A stretch of DNA of 64,000 nucleotides. Source: Anastatus disparis (Eukaryota; Arthropoda; Insecta; Hymenoptera; Eupelmidae). The notes beneath the pieces were generated by a model that had not been told where the DNA came from, searched no databases, and was given only the letters and a program-made list of their open reading frames with translations. The stretch's first letter is position 1, and each line of letters starts with the position of its first letter. The DNA lies in assembly GCA_017163975.1 (NCBI GenBank), contig JAFFSR010000244.1:248001-312000 (forward strand), read 5' to 3'. Shown here one piece after another: positions 23,781 through 37,097 of this stretch. Position numbers and translations under genes: made by a program.

Positions 23781-23830
<50 letters not shown>
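23781..23830. repeat. (TA)n microsatellite
   Basis: TA run directly after the solo LTR, followed by a short CA run. Confidence 0.95.
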
Positions 23831-23835
<5 letters not shown>

Positions 23836-24303
23836 CACACACACATATCTATCTATATTATAAAAGATTTTCGCCGCTGTCAGCCTCTCGAAATTCCTGA
23901 TTCCTCCTATTTACTGATAATTTTTAGCTAATTTTTGTTGATTTATCTATATTATAAAAGATTTTCGCCGCTGCCGCCGCTGTCAGCCTCTCGAAATCCC
24001 CAATTTCCCCCTTAATCCATCTTTTTTACTGATAATTTTCAGCTAATGTTAAGTGATTTATTGTTGAGTTTTAGTTAAATATTTGATCCTTTAGCTTAAT
24101 TTCAATAAATTAAGCGGATAAAATAATATTTTAGATAACTTATTGCTAATTTTTTTTTTGAAAATTAATTAAATAGAAACCAACCCCGCTAATCCTCGCA
24201 CCACATTGAAAAATTTAAAAAACACTTTGTTTTTTAATTGATTTTTAATTGAAATTAAATCTTTTGTTTTTTAAATTAATTTATTTATAACCTATAGAAA
24301 TTA

Positions 24304-25570
24304 AATCTTTTGTTTTTTATATAAATGGAGGTACTGGAAAAACACTATTATACAATATTTTAATACACTACTTTTTAAGTAAAAACAAAAAAATTTTAGC
24401 AATGGCTTGGACAGGTATTGCATCTATTTTATTACCTGGTGGTACCACGAGTCATAAAGTTTTCAAATTACTATTAGATTTAAAAAATTCAGAAAATTTG
24501 AGTGTCAAATTAGATTCAGATAAAAAAAAAATTAGAGAATGTGATGTTATTTTATGGGATGAATCTTCTATGGGTCCAAAAAAAGCATTAGAACTTGTTG
24601 ATAAACTTATTCGAGATATTTGTAGATTGGAAAATTACTTTTTTGGAAATAAAATACTTATTCTTGGAGGTGATTATATGCAAACACTTCCAATCATTAA
24701 ATATGGAACAAAACAAATAATTATAAATAAAACTTCAGAATTTTCAGAATTTTAGAAAAATTTTAAAATATTCAAACTAACGAAAAATATGCCAAATAAT
24801 GATGATAATTATGCAAATTTTTTATTGAGAATTGGAAGTGGTTTAATTACATCATTGGAAATTCCTGAAAATTGGAAAATAAAAGATATATGTACAAAAA
24901 TGTATAGTAATAATATAGATTTAAAAGAAGATTTATCTGATAAAATTATACTTTCATCACATAATGAAGACATAATATCAATGATAAAATTTTAAATAAA
25001 ATTAACTCAAATGCAGTAGAATATTATAGTATTGATTACGCAAAACATAAAGGTATTGATCGAACTAAAATAGATGTTGAATTAAAGTTTTCTATTGAAT
25101 ATTTAAATTCATTACGATTTCCAGGGTTTCCAGTACATAAATTGATTCTTTAAAAAAATGCAATTGTAATGTTAATAAGAAATTTGAGTGTGAGTGACGG
25201 ACTATGTAATGGTACTCGATTAAAAATTATTGATTTATTTAAATTTAATATAAAAGCTGAAATTATTACTGGTAATAAAAAAGGTTTAATTATATTTATA
25301 CCAAGAATAATTTTAGATACAGGTGAACAAACATCGTTACCATTTATGTTATACCGTAGGCAATTTCCAATTTGTTTAGCATTTGCAATGACTATTAATA
25401 AAGCTCAAGGCCATAGTTTTGAAAACGTAGAAATATATTTAAATAAACCTTTATTGTTACATGGTCAATTATATAAAGCATTATCAAGAGTAAAAAATAG
25501 TGAAAAAATTTTTATACAAGATGAAAATGAAAATGTTATAAAAAATATTGTATGGGAAGAAGTATTATAA
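24304..25570 (+). pseudogene. Helitron helicase (Pif1-like), decayed, Rep part missing
   Basis: The frame begins just before Walker A, YINGGTGKTLLYNIL (about 24318-24360), then AMAWTGIASILLPGGTTSH. CDVILWDESSMGPKKALE (Walker B, about 24540-24600) and ILGGDYMQTLPII (about 24661-24702) follow. An in-frame stop at 24753 is followed by LTKNMPNND and IGSGLITSLEIPENW in the same frame. A frameshift at about 24995 leads to SLRFPGFPVHKL, another stop, then LCNGTRLKI, TINKAQGHSFENVEIYL (motif V) and HGQLYKALSRVKN (motif VI, about 25458-25500). The motif order is that of a Pif1-type Helitron helicase. It is from a different, shorter Helitron family than the two minus-strand copies. Confidence 0.85.
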
Positions 25571-25750
25571 AAAAAAATTAAAAAATTATTAAAAAATCAT
25601 TATTTAATTGTTAATTTTTCAATATTATAATAAATACATAAAAAAAATAAATGTTTGCATTTTAAATTTAAATACTAATAAAAATTTATAAAAGTCACTA
25701 AAAATGATTTAATTATTTATAATATACAATTTACAATAGATACAAAAAGG

Positions 25751-25797
25751 GGGGTTGGCGAGTGTAGCGAGCAGGGGGTACTCCCCCCCCCCCCTAG
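25751..25797 (+). other. Helitron 3' terminus
   Basis: GGCGAGTGTAGCGAGCAGGG, then GTAC, a C run and CTAG before T. A stem between the G and C runs could form the subterminal hairpin. Confidence 0.6.
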
Positions 25798-26101
25798 TAT
25801 ATATAATAGCAAAGAATCTTCGCTGGTTGGGAAGATTTCCTTAGCGGAGAACGTTAGTTTTCTGCAGATTTCACGAGCTAGCTCTGCAATCTAAAATTCA
25901 ATTTTCTAAACCACGATCGTAGGCTCGAATCTATAAACATAACTTGTGTATTGAGTATAACTTAGAGTTTACAGAGCGATTTCAAGATTTTGGAAGCTTT
26001 TTTATATGAGGTCGTTGAGTCGAAAATTTAAGGGTAACTTTTTTTTAATGCATCTTTATGCAAAAAATATTTCAGAATTCGTCTAGACTGCGTAATAGGA
26101 A
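25798..26101. other. Unassigned sequence
   Basis: No gene, terminus or repeat was recognised here. Confidence 0.4.
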
Positions 26102-26488
26102 TTAACAGGGGGCCGAACTATCTGTCTTTGTCTAATAGCGTTTTTCATAATTTATATGAACACCATCCGTTGTAGCGAGAAGAAAATACTAGACTTACTA
26201 GATATTAGTATAGTTATTAAATTTTGTAATAAGAGTCAAATTATTTTATCGCGTAGTTTTTGAATAATATGAGACCTACTGAAAAAGATAGGTTATATTT
26301 TAGTTTGTTAGTAGGTCTCATATTATTCAAAAACTACGAGATAAAATCATTCTCTTTTAATTACAAAATTTACTTATTATACTAATATCTAGCGAGGCTA
26401 GTATTTTTTTCTCCCTACAACGGATGGTGTTTATATAAATGATGAAAAACGCTACTAGACAAAGACAGATAGTTCGGCCTCCTCTTTA
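26102..26488. mobile_element. TTAA-type fold-back MITE 1
   Basis: Arms carrying GGCCGAACTATCTGTCTTTG mirror each other over almost the whole length around a short centre near 26295. The flanks are TTAA (26102-26105) and TTTA (26485-26488). The terminal plan, G-rich start then a CTGTCTTTGTCTAAT-like block, is shared with the TTAA elements at 31165, 34360 and 37102. Confidence 0.8.
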
Positions 26489-26654
26489 GGTGTAAAAAAA
26501 TAAAATTATTGAAAAAACACGTTTTTGGAGGTGGGGGATTTGATGATCTTAAAAATCATTATTCGATATATTTCGACTATTTATGCAACCAAATTTCAAA
26601 TCACCGAGAGGTGTCATTTCGCCTATTTTATTGTACTCTACTCTTTTGCTATAA

Positions 26655-26716
26655 AATGGGATGATAGTCAATATTTATGAGTACAGGTGTAATGTTCATT
26701 TAACATCTCCTTAAAT
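26655..26716 (-). repeat. Short fragment of the body repeat
   Basis: Resembles 16765-16820, with AGTCAATATTTATGAG and ACATCTCCTTAAAT shared, in the same orientation as copy 3. Confidence 0.55.
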
Positions 26717-28680
26717 GGCGGGAACTCCGACATGCCGTAAAGGCAAAATTATTATACTTGATTTATCATCTCATAAGAAATTCGAAAATAATTAATCTTT
26801 TTATAGCAAATCCATCTGCTACCGACAATAAAGATATAATTCATTTGTTTTTCTTAAAAATACGAAATTTCTGAAGAAAATAAAAAGATAATTTCGATGC
26901 TTCGTACGAAAACTAGCATCATTTGTTTTTTTATAACACTAATTTATATTATGATAAAACGAATAATACTAGTTTTTGTACGGGGCATCGATTTATTTAT
27001 GATCTTTAATGACAGTATAAAATATGCCAATTTTGTGCAATACTTAAATAATTTTTGTTACGTTTAAGCAGAGTCACTCGTGATCACTGATATCTTTTAA
27101 AACTAACAGTTTTTGATGAAACTTAATTGGAATTATCTTGAAATATTCATCTTCTATTGGTATATACAAAATATAAGTGAAAAATCAAAATCTCAAATAA
27201 TAAATATTTGAAAAATAGTTCTTATGCACATAGCCAAATGGAAAAGGTCATAATTATACATAAAATTGATCAAAACTTTATTATTACGAACGAATGTATA
27301 AGTAGCGTAAAGGGATATTTTTACTAGCAGAATGCCTATCTAACAGCCAGGAGCGTGCAGTCGAACTAAATGTCTTCTCAAAACGTGTCCCCAAAATGAT
27401 ATAATAAGATTTGTAATAACATTGAGAAAAAAGGATGTAAATGATAAAATCACAAAGAAGATAATTGTAAAAGTTTCAAAGTACTTGATTAATATAAAAT
27501 CAAGTAATAATTAACGGATAAGTTAATTCGACCTTTTGAATAACTCAGGCCCTAACTGGGTAGTAGAGAGAAGGAAGAAGCAATTCTTTTTCAGGCTTCT
27601 CATTCTTTCTTCTTTCATTGCTTTATATTTTTGCCTAGTGGAACTTTTTAATATTTAGTTTCATGCTAGGTGAGAATTTCCATTTTTTTTGCTTTCATGT
27701 GATATCCAAGTTTTATTTCCAATAGAAAAATTCAGACAAATTTTTTCCAAAATTTTCCTGTGAAATTGAACTCTGATCCACTAGAGCGTGAGTCGAGCGC
27801 CTTAAATTATCACCATTACTTAGAATCAAGTAAATCGGCTGGTATACTTTGTACATGTGCAATAATGCTAAGATATTTAAAATATTTTTTACAATATTTT
27901 TTAGTCCGCTGTGAAGTGCCGTATATAAATAAGTAATAAGAAAGGCTTTTCAAGCAAAAATGTTCATTTTTTTAGAATTTATTTTTAGTAATTATTTTTA
28001 TTTTAATAATCATATTCTAGAAAAATATAGTACATTTATTTACGGAAATGTATAATAATATTAGGCCCTTCAAAGGACCCAAATAAATATAAGATAGCTA
28101 ATGAGCGATCCTCCTTAAGAGCATGACGTCTAAATTAAGTTTGATTGTAAGAAAGGCTTCTTAGTTAAGTTTCTTAAACGTTTAGCAAAAGTATTTTACA
28201 TATAATACCAATAAAAAGATGAATAAATAAGAATTTAAATTTCTGATTTCTAAAAATTCAATTTAATACCATAAGTTTTTAAAAAATTTGTAAAAAAACG
28301 TATGCTGGTCAGACACTAATTTGCAACCCTGTGTTCATCCAGTGTACATAAAAATAAAAATAAAAGTAAAAAGGAACATTAAGGATGATATGATAGGGTA
28401 TACGTTTTATACATAGTTACCAACATCGCAATTTCTCAAATTTTTAATTTTAATTTAAAAATTTTTCGAATTATCTTTATACTATGCTTTTCTTTATTTG
28501 AAATAGAAGGCAGTAAGATAGAGATATTTTTAATAAATTTGGCTTCGGAATCAAAAATTCTGGAAAACTATCATGTCGGTATTTTACATTCCCTTAAATG
28601 CACACTATAGACGCTCTTTTTTCTGAATGCAAAACTAAATCTACCATGGTTAGAAAATCTTAAAATGAAATGTAAAATAA
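26717..28680. other. Unassigned AT-rich sequence
   Basis: No coding frame of note, and no TIR or LTR recognised. Confidence 0.4.
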
Positions 28681-29694
28681 GGGGCGTCCATCAAATACGT
28701 CACGAAAATTTTGGTCCATTTCAACCCCCCCTCCCCCATTATCACGGTCCCGTCAAAATTCTAAAGTGTTAACATGTTTTATACTAATTATAATTTAAAA
28801 AAAAAATAATATTTTTATACAGTATTCTTAAACTAATTCAAATACTACGCGATGCGAGCTTGGAAAATTCATATATTTGAATTAGGCGTAAAAATGATTA
28901 ATATTACAGAATAATTTTTTTTTCGTTTATGAATAATTTTTTTAATATAAGATAACATTTGAATTATTAAAAACTCTAATTAATTCATAACATGACTCGA
29001 TTGTTTTACAATACAATACAAAGTATAAAAATAAAATAAATGTTCGAATTCTATAATGTTTTAATTCATTTTTATTTTTAAACATCTATAAAACTTAAGC
29101 ATGCCTTATTTAAAAAAATTAAGATCCATACAAACCACACAATTTTCATACGCAAATAAATCAATTGTTTTCGAAATTCACTAAAATTAAATTATAAGAA
29201 TGAAATGTTTTTAAAATGAAAATAAAATATCAGTTCCAATAAATTAATCAATTGATAAAATATGTAATATCCACGTATGCATTTTGAATATAAAAAATTA
29301 ATTTCTTAATACGATAAATAAAATTTTTAATTCCAATTTTTCATGTACTTTTTGAAGTGGGATTGAAAATAAAATAATGATTTATATTTGTAATTGAACG
29401 TAAATTAACTTACCTTCAAACATACTGATTAAAGAAGCTGCAGGTCAAATAAGATGTCAAAGTATATTATGAAAAAAGGTCAACTCTACGTAAATACTTC
29501 AGGTTTTGCAGATTAAATATTAAATATGCTATTTACATCAATCTTGCGTGAATATATGGGATTCTCAAATAGTTATTTTTTAGTGTTTTGTACGTCACTT
29601 TGAAGCATGATACCCCCTCCCCTTCGTCACGGAACCATCACAAAATTTTGAACCCCCCTCCCCCGAAATGTGTATATAATTTATGGACGCCCCC
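28681..29694. mobile_element. GGGGCGTCCAT-type TIR element
   Basis: The left end GGGGCGTCCATCAAATACGT is matched by ATGGACGCCCCC on the right. Subterminal C/G-rich and GTCACG segments mirror each other over roughly 100 bp, and the 800-bp interior is AT-rich and non-coding. This terminal sequence is common among insect MITEs in my experience; the superfamily was not established here. Confidence 0.65.
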
Positions 29695-31160
29695 ATAGTG
29701 ATAATCTTTTATGTAAATTTTTTAATTAGAATTTGCTTACGAGGTCATTTAAACCTTTCATAGAACGTTTTTTTTTTTTTTAAGTCAATTATATAGAGGA
29801 TATTGTCCTCTATGTGATTAACATTTTTCATTTGATGATATCAGATAGATTCTAGCCCGGTTCCCGTTTAACACATTACATCAGGCTAGCCCATCTGACA
29901 CATCATAACAAAATCTTTGACTAACAATCGATGGTCAGTCATTTTTGTGACCAACAATCAACCAATACCCAATTAAATCGGATTTTTTTGAAAGCCGCGC
30001 GATATTATTAGCACATACACTAATTTTTCTTTTGAAAAAAAGTCAGAAATTTAATATTTATTTGTAAAATCTGATGAAAACGATAAATGATCCTTACCTC
30101 TTGAATTTTGTTGAGAAAAAGCCATCTATAATTATTTTATTCGACTAATAACTTTCACTTATTATCATTTTTTATTTTCTGGATCTCTTGTTGATTTTAA
30201 TTTGTATGTCAAGTAATCTAAAGCTGAAATACAGTAGAATTTTAATATTTTTAATAATAATTATGATGTATAAAATTTTGTAATAAAATTATTACAAAAA
30301 TTTATAATGTAATTTCTTTTTCAATTTTATTATAAAAAAATTATTATTGAATTTTAAGATTTTTTGTTAAAAAAAAATAAGAAAAAATGATTATTAACTA
30401 TTGCTATAAATAAAACAATGTGATTTTAGCGCTACTGACGAGCGTTTCCAATGATAAAAAAAAATTTTTTAATTTATTCAAACCTGCTTTTCTCAAATAA
30501 AAAAAGCACAAGAAAATAAAAAATAATCGAATCAATTAATCACTCACTTTAGCAAGTTTACTTAATAGGGGTGATATTGCATGTTGAATCAAATGGGACC
30601 AAAATCCCTACACTGGAAAACTTTTCGTAGCTATAAAGCATGATGAAAATACCCGACCTCCATGGACGAAGGCATCGTAATCCGAATCTCCGATATTTCG
30701 TATTTGTACATCTCGAAATTCGTAGTATGTCAGATATAAGAATAATATAAAAAAATAACTACGATGTTCAAGGTTGAGAGCTCAAAGATTAGTGGTAAAC
30801 AAGGTATACAATATTTTGTCTCTTAGGTATTCGAATATTAAAATATTCGGATCATTTGGATAATATCCGGATAATAAAACAAAAGTCTCAGCTTTAGTAT
30901 CAGTATATTATAATTAAAAAAAGCCATAATCTTGAAGTCAGACGATTAGTTGTTTTAGAATAAGAACATATATAACTCCTGATTTTCCTTAAATTTGATA
31001 CGCTGCAATATTAAAATTCGTACATAAAATATCTAATATTTATTTAAAGCACCCTAATTGGCTTTGATTTTAATTAAATTAATTAAAAATAGTACTTCAT
31101 ATTAATAAATAATAATATTTAATTCTATCAAGCACTATTTGGAAAAAAAAATTAATAAAA
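29695..31160. other. Unassigned AT-rich sequence
   Basis: No gene or element boundary recognised; only small local hairpins (for example TAGAGGATATTGTCCTCTA near 29795). Confidence 0.4.
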
Positions 31161-31267
31161 TTAACGGCAGGCCGGAGTAGAACCTGATACCGACCGAGTA
31201 ACAATTGAGTTGTTTGTTATTTACTCAAGTATTAATCGGTGTATCTTCAAAATAAAGGTTGATCGCA

Positions 31268-31446
31268 ATAGATATTATTATTATGAATATCTATGCACAA
31301 GAAAAAAAAATCTACCGATTTGTTTTTGAGAAAAGTAAGGAACGCCGAAGTAAAAGATTATGTTTATAATATTTTCGCGTTCCTTACTTTTCTCAAAAAC
31401 AAAGCGATAGATTTTTCTTGTGCATAAATATATGTAATATCTATTC
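31268..31446. repeat. Inner palindrome
   Basis: GAGAAAAGTAAGGAACGC and ATCTATGCACAAG stretches on the left are mirrored on the right around a centre near 31355. Confidence 0.75.
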
Positions 31447-31451
31447 TATAA

Positions 31452-31830
31452 GTGGAGGCGAGTATATCTGTTCTTTTTTAATCAAAGAACTGATTTTTTC
31501 ACAAAAATTAATAATTGTAGCAAAAAATAAGAAGAAAGCCCCATCTCGTATAATAAAAAGCAAGATTCTCTTTTATGAGAAAAAATTATTTTTATCGCTT
31601 TGTTTTTAAGAAAACCTTGAAAAACTGAATTGTCCATCCTAACCTCTATTTTTGAAGTTTTTCAAGGTTTTCTTCAAAATGAATCGATAAAAATAATTTT
31701 TCCTCATCAAAGAAAATCTTGCTTTTTATTATACGAGATGGGGCTATCTCCTTATTTTTTGCTACAATTATTAGTTTTTGCAAAAAATTGCTTCTTCGAT
31801 TAGAAAAGGACAGAGATATACGACCTGCTC
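31452..31830. mobile_element. TTAA-type fold-back MITE 3, inside MITE 2
   Basis: Near-palindromic and closely related to 34360-34740 and 37102-37481 (shared GAAAACCTTGAAAAA and AAGAAAGCCNCATCTCGTAT words). The right end is followed by TTAA; the left flank is degraded. Confidence 0.75.
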
Positions 31831-31922
31831 TTAACCTTCAATTTGCAGATACACCGATTAATACTTGAGTAAATAACAAAAATGCCAATTAGACAAGGAC
31901 AGCGAATCCGGCCTGCTCTTAA

Positions 31923-33875
31923 GAGGTTACCTCAACGTCGACTATCCAATTATTGATGAAACTATTTGATATTTTAATAAATGTTTTTTTACCATTAAAT
32001 ATAATCATTCCTTGTTTTCTTATTAACTTTTTTATGATTATTTTAATGGTAAATGATGCTTGAATATCTTGTCAGCATTGCGTAGAAAAAAATATTGTTC
32101 ATATAAATTTAAATCAAAGCAAGTTCTTGACTTTGCTTAATTTATTTTTAAATGATTCTACTTGTTTTTACTGCTACTGCTACTGTTGTTTTATAGAAAA
32201 AATATCTGAAAATACCACGAAAGATCAATTCTTTTGATGTTAAACGTAATTAATTAGAATAACTTAAAAATACTCTGCAATACTTATCTGACTATTAGAT
32301 GGAAATCCTTTTACAATTGCTTAATTTGTCCAACTGTTTTTATATTATTCTTGTCTTTTAATCTCTATTCAACACCTTTATAATTATTAAATTTAAAATT
32401 ACAAAGATAAGTTTAAACACACTTGTAAATATTCAAATACTAAACTATTGGAAACCAGATGCAAGATGCAACGAAACTGTCGATGAAACGTATGCTATAA
32501 AACAATTTTAAGTCAAACGACATGGCGCCATCAGTCAGTCTAAAAACGTCTGCTATGAGTTGGCATATCATTGATTTTCTTACAGAGTGCTGTCTGCTCA
32601 TGATCTACAGAGTATGTCTTTTTTCAATCGGAAAGTGAATGTATCTTTTCTGTCAGAAACGTGTGTTATGCATGAAGTGTACTACTGCATAGATTTTTTA
32701 TTATTATTTTTCAATTGAAATTAATTATATAAGTAAATATTATAATAAGAGTGAAGTTAAATGTTATATTATAATTAATTACGGAATTTTTAATTTTATT
32801 CATTAAAGAAATTAATTACTAAAATTTAGTAAATAATCATATAAAAATTTAAACTAGCTCGACACAGCAGCCCAAAGTGGCTTGCTTATTATAGGCAACT
32901 CACTATCGAGTATAATTTTACAAGTTACATCTCAGTAAATACAGTTCATTTTAACGCAGAAAAGCACAAAACGATGGCGCCACCACGCAACTGATACAAA
33001 AATAACAACTTAGTAACCATTTATAACTCTCGACAACCGAGGTACAGCCCCAGTGACGAAAGTAGTAAAGAAAAGTATGCATAGAAAAGAAAAAATAAAA
33101 GGGTTTATAAATATATTTTATCATCCTATTATAATGAACTCATATGTATAAAATTGACTGCATGAAAACGATTTGTCTACTCTAGTTAGTGTTTTCAAAT
33201 GTAAGTATTCTTTGTATAAATTTTATAAATTTATAGTTATTTTTAAACTAATCTCTGAATCAAGGACTTAGTCTTTGATGTTGACTTTGTTGTTCATTAT
33301 TCATGATAATTTTTAATTTATCTTTTTGTATTCATATAAATTAATATAGTAATAATCTGATACAGTACATGGCGTAAAAAAAACAATTTTCAAACTCTTC
33401 CATATAAGGAAATAGATGAAATTATATCGAATGATTTGCAAATTATAAAAGAAATTCATCTATGAGATGAATTCCGTAACAATAATATTTCATTGATTAT
33501 TTGTTATTAACAAATCAAGTTGAAAAATGAAACTTTTTTCATAAAAAAACTTGCATAAAAGGGTTAAGTATATTTTTTATAATTGTATTATAATGTCCCC
33601 CCATCATAATCATGCCAATCGCGATGATTTTTAATGATCGTCAAAACGAGCACTTTGAATTTCAATGATCTTCGAAGCGATCACCTCGAATTTCAGTGAC
33701 TATCGGGGGTAATTCAAATTCGTATGGTAAATGATCGTCATGGTAAATATCGATGTCACTCCCGTACAAACTTAAGAAAATAATGCTTGCCATTAACTTA
33801 AGGTTAATGACAAGCATCGAAATCTTACGTGATTTATCATGTATTACTATCGAGATAATACGTTAATTTTGAGTG
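31923..33875. other. Unassigned AT-rich sequence
   Basis: No long frame. A hairpin ATGCTTGYCATTAACTTAAG and its complement is at 33782-33817. Some of 33600-33875 may be further decayed BEL/Pao sequence, but no motif is recognisable. Confidence 0.35.
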
Positions 33876-34020
33876 TTTTCAACCAGAATGGACATGATAT
33901 CACGTTTTATTGCCATGAAAATAGTTTTCCGTGTAAGGGTTGGTCCACCATAAAGTGCCAAAAGATGTGCATCCTTTATGTATAATCGAGCCAAATGTAG
34001 ATCAATTCAGAATGTTTTAA

Positions 34021-34253
34021 CCCTTTCAGTCACAGGAGCCACTATAGTGGCACCCTTTCTCATTTTCTTTTTTTTATTGTTGAATTCGCACTTTAAGTTT
34101 GATCTATATTCTTTTTGCATTTTCATATAAATGAGTGTCCATTTTATAAGTATCATATGATATATTTTTAATATATGATTGTAAATAAATCTAAAAAATT
34201 AATGTATGATAGAAAATACGTGTTTTTGCGAAAATAATTCGTGACTGAAAGGG
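34021..34253. mobile_element. piggyBac-like MITE, 233 bp, TTAA target
   Basis: CCCTTTCAGTCAC at the left and GTGACTGAAAGGG at the right, with TTAA directly on both sides (34017-34020, 34254-34257). It sits between two recognisable pieces of BEL/Pao pol. Confidence 0.85.
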
Positions 34254-34355
34254 TTAAGCGGCCACCAATGCGAATAATTCCATCTAGATTAACAAACGGG
34301 TTCAACCCCTTTATGGTACTTTTGTTTAGTAATTGACGCTTACTACTTAGGTATG

Positions 34356-34744
34356 TTAAGAGGAGGTCACGTATCTCTGTCCTTTTCTAATCAAAAAATT
34401 GAGTTTTTTACAGAAACTAATAATTTTAGCAAAAAATGAAGAGAAAGCCGCATCTCGTATCAAAAAAAGTAATATTTTCTTTGATAAGAAAGAATTAATT
34501 TTATTGCTTCGTTTTCAAGAAAACCTTGAAAAACTTAAATCATAGAGGTTAGGGTGGACAATTTGGTTTTTCAAGGTTTTCTTGAGAACGAAGCAATAAA
34601 ATTAATTTTTTCTTATCAAAGAAAACATTGCTTTTTTCGATACAAGATGCGGCTTTCTCTTCATTTTTTGCTAAAATTATTAGTTTTTGTGAAAAAATCA
34701 TTTCTTTGATTAGAAAAGGACAGAGATACGCGACCTCCTCTTAA
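34356..34744. mobile_element. TTAA-type fold-back MITE 4
   Basis: Near-perfect palindrome with ends GAGGAGGTCACGTATCTCTG, TTAA on both sides (34356-34359, 34741-34744), centre near 34550. It divides the BEL/Pao pol relic. Confidence 0.9.
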
Positions 34745-36257
34745 CACACAATGGAACGCCGAATTCTGTTCCATCTTTAGTAGTATCGATTCTCCCTTTG
34801 CGGCATTTATCCTGAAATCGCAGAATCCATGCGGTAACTCTAATTAATCTAGTCAGGCTAGAGAAACGTGCTAGATAGTCTTCTTATTTTAAAGCTTGAT
34901 GCTGCCCTTTCAATACAGTTATATGAAACACCTGAGTTGAGACCAGGGATAACGATGGGGGTTGTTGGGATTTTAGCTATAAATCCGGCGACTTACTGAG
35001 TCATATTGGACCATGACACCAAAACTGTGAAATTTTCAATTATCAGGACTTATACCGCGAGTCGCCATGTCTGCAGGGTTATTCTTCATTGGTACATAAT
35101 GCCAGTAGACCGAAGGTAATTGACATTAGACATAAGAAACTCGATTCGCATCGAATGTTTTCTATTTTCTGGGGTGATCTTGAAGCCAAGTTAAAGTTAC
35201 TTGACTGCCTGATCACGCATGGATCGGGATGTTTTCCAGAACTTCAAGTGCCGCAGGTACTTGAGGAACCCCGTTAGAAGTGCAGCTGCACAAAGTTCGA
35301 AATTGGGCAATGTTACTGTTTTGATAGGTACCACTTTAGTTTTTACCATCAGTAAATGGGCCAGCCCCATCTCATTTTTTTCGACTGTTTTCAGACATAC
35401 TGTAGCCGCGTAAGCACATTTTGATACACCCACAAATCCATGGGGTTCAAGTTTGGACCCGTGGGTGCAGCCTAACCACCTAATAATGTTGATGTTTTTT
35501 AGTTCAGACCAGGATAATTGAATTTCGGTCCATCGTTTTAAGGTTTGATTAGTTAATGGGTCATCCCAACTAATCCTTCGAATCCACAAATCCTGCATAG
35601 AAATTTTAGTTCTTATGATGACTGGAGACAACCAACCCAGAGGATCAAACAACTTAGAGATGCTGGATAGTATAGTTCGTTTAGTGACCGTTCTTGATAT
35701 TTGGTCCATAGGTACGTTTAGAAATAGATAGTTTAAATCGGAGTTCCACATCAACCTCAAGGTGCTCACATAGTCCACAGGTTTAATCAATTTTGGTGAA
35801 TTCTGCATGAATCTACAGTGCAGCTTTATCGGGTAACTAGCTGCCCACTTATCCAACTGGAATCCTGCAGCCTGTAGCGAGGCTGTGAGTTGGGTTGGGA
35901 GATCTGAAGCAGAGCTAAAACTATCTCCTTCTGCAAATATGTCATACACATATGTATTGTGGAGCAAACATTCCTCGCCTCGTGGGAATTGTTGACCCTC
36001 GTCGATGGTTAGTTGTTTTAGTGATCGAAGAGCCAGATAAGGCGTACAAGTGGTCCCATACGTGACGGTTGGAGTCTGTATTCCTTGGAGGGTATTCTCA
36101 GGAGATTCTCTTCAGAGAATACGCTGCATATCTCGATCATCCAGTTTTACTAAGATTTGCCTGTACATTTTGATGATGTCAGCAGTGAAGGCAAATTGAT
36201 GTTGACGCCAATTGGTTAGTACTAAGGCTATATCTTGTTGTAAGGATGGTCCTGATA

Positions 36258-36654
36258 TTAAGAGGACGCTGGGTCTCTCTATCCTTTTTTACTTAAAAAA
36301 TGTAGGTTTTTGGAAAAAATAGTGATTATTGATAGAAATTAAGAGTTATCCACAACTTGTACAGTAAAAGCAATATTTTCTCTGGTAAGGACAAAATAAT
36401 TTAGTTTCTTTGTTTTGAAGAAAAGTTTGACATACTTACAAAATTATAAGTTAGGCTAGAGAATATGATGTTTAAGTATATCAAACTTTTCTTCAAAACA
36501 AAGGAACAAAATTAATTTGTTCTCATCAAAGGAAATATTGATTTTTATTATATAAGTTGCGGACAACTCTTAATTTTTATTGACAATCACTAGTTTTTCC
36601 AAAAACCTACATTTTTCAATTGGAAAAGGATAAAAAGATCGAACGTCCTCTTAA
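36258..36654. mobile_element. TTAA-type fold-back MITE 5 (GAGGACG group)
   Basis: Ends GAGGACGCTGGGTCTCTCTA and its near-complement, TTAA on both sides (36258-36261, 36651-36654). It is palindromic throughout, related to 50044-50383, and sits at the edge of a BEL/Pao pol block. Confidence 0.9.
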
Positions 36655-37097
36655 ATAACTATTGATAACTTAACACCTTTTTCCAAAAATCAAGAAAGTG
36701 AAATCTACAGACCGTAACTCATCTTTTATTGGAATAAAATTTTTTTTACAGATATTGTAATATAGATACGTGGTGGTTAAAATAGGGTTTTTATTTTAAT
36801 TTTGAACGATAGTTAATAATTTTCATAAAGTTATATTTGTATATTTTTACGATATTTCTTGTGTATTCTTAAAAAAGTTCAAACGATATTCGGAATAAGG
36901 GGTTGACTCTATTTTTTTAATAATCAATAACTATTTTATTATACGTTAACTGCAATTATTGTTAAATTAACTGCAATTATTGTTAAATTTGCTTTATTTA
37001 TTTTATTTTTTGAAGTTCCTAAAATTTTATTAAAATTGTTCATGTCAGTATGAAGTTATTGAGTTTTTTTTATTATCTCAAAACTGACTTTTTTGAC
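36655..37097. other. Unassigned insert in the BEL/Pao relic
   Basis: 440 bp of AT-rich sequence where only about 50 bp of pol would be expected. A GGAATAAGGGGTTGA stretch near 36890 is roughly mirrored at 37482-37500, suggesting another old inverted-repeat insertion around MITE 6. Confidence 0.4.

Larger units (their letters stand above)
23852..25797 (+). mobile_element. Short Helitron, plus strand, with duplicated 5' end
   Basis: TCTATATTATAAAAGATTTT, a typical Helitron 5' start after an A, occurs at 23852 and again at 23946, each followed by CGCCGCTG and GTCAGCCTCTCGAAAT. The 3' end at 25794-25797 is CTAG followed by T, preceded by a GGCGAGTGTAGCGAGC segment and a C run. The A/T target at both ends fits Helitron insertion. 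Inside lies a decayed helicase but no Rep domain, so the element is non-autonomous. Confidence 0.75.
31161..31922. mobile_element. TTAA-type fold-back MITE 2, nested
   Basis: TTAA at both edges (31161-31164, 31919-31922), with GGCAGGCCGGA mirrored by TCCGGCCTGC. A second inner match, TTACTCAAGTATTAATCGGT on the left, pairs with its complement at about 31850-31877. Two further palindromes sit inside (31268-31446 and 31452-31830), so three elements are nested. Confidence 0.7.
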
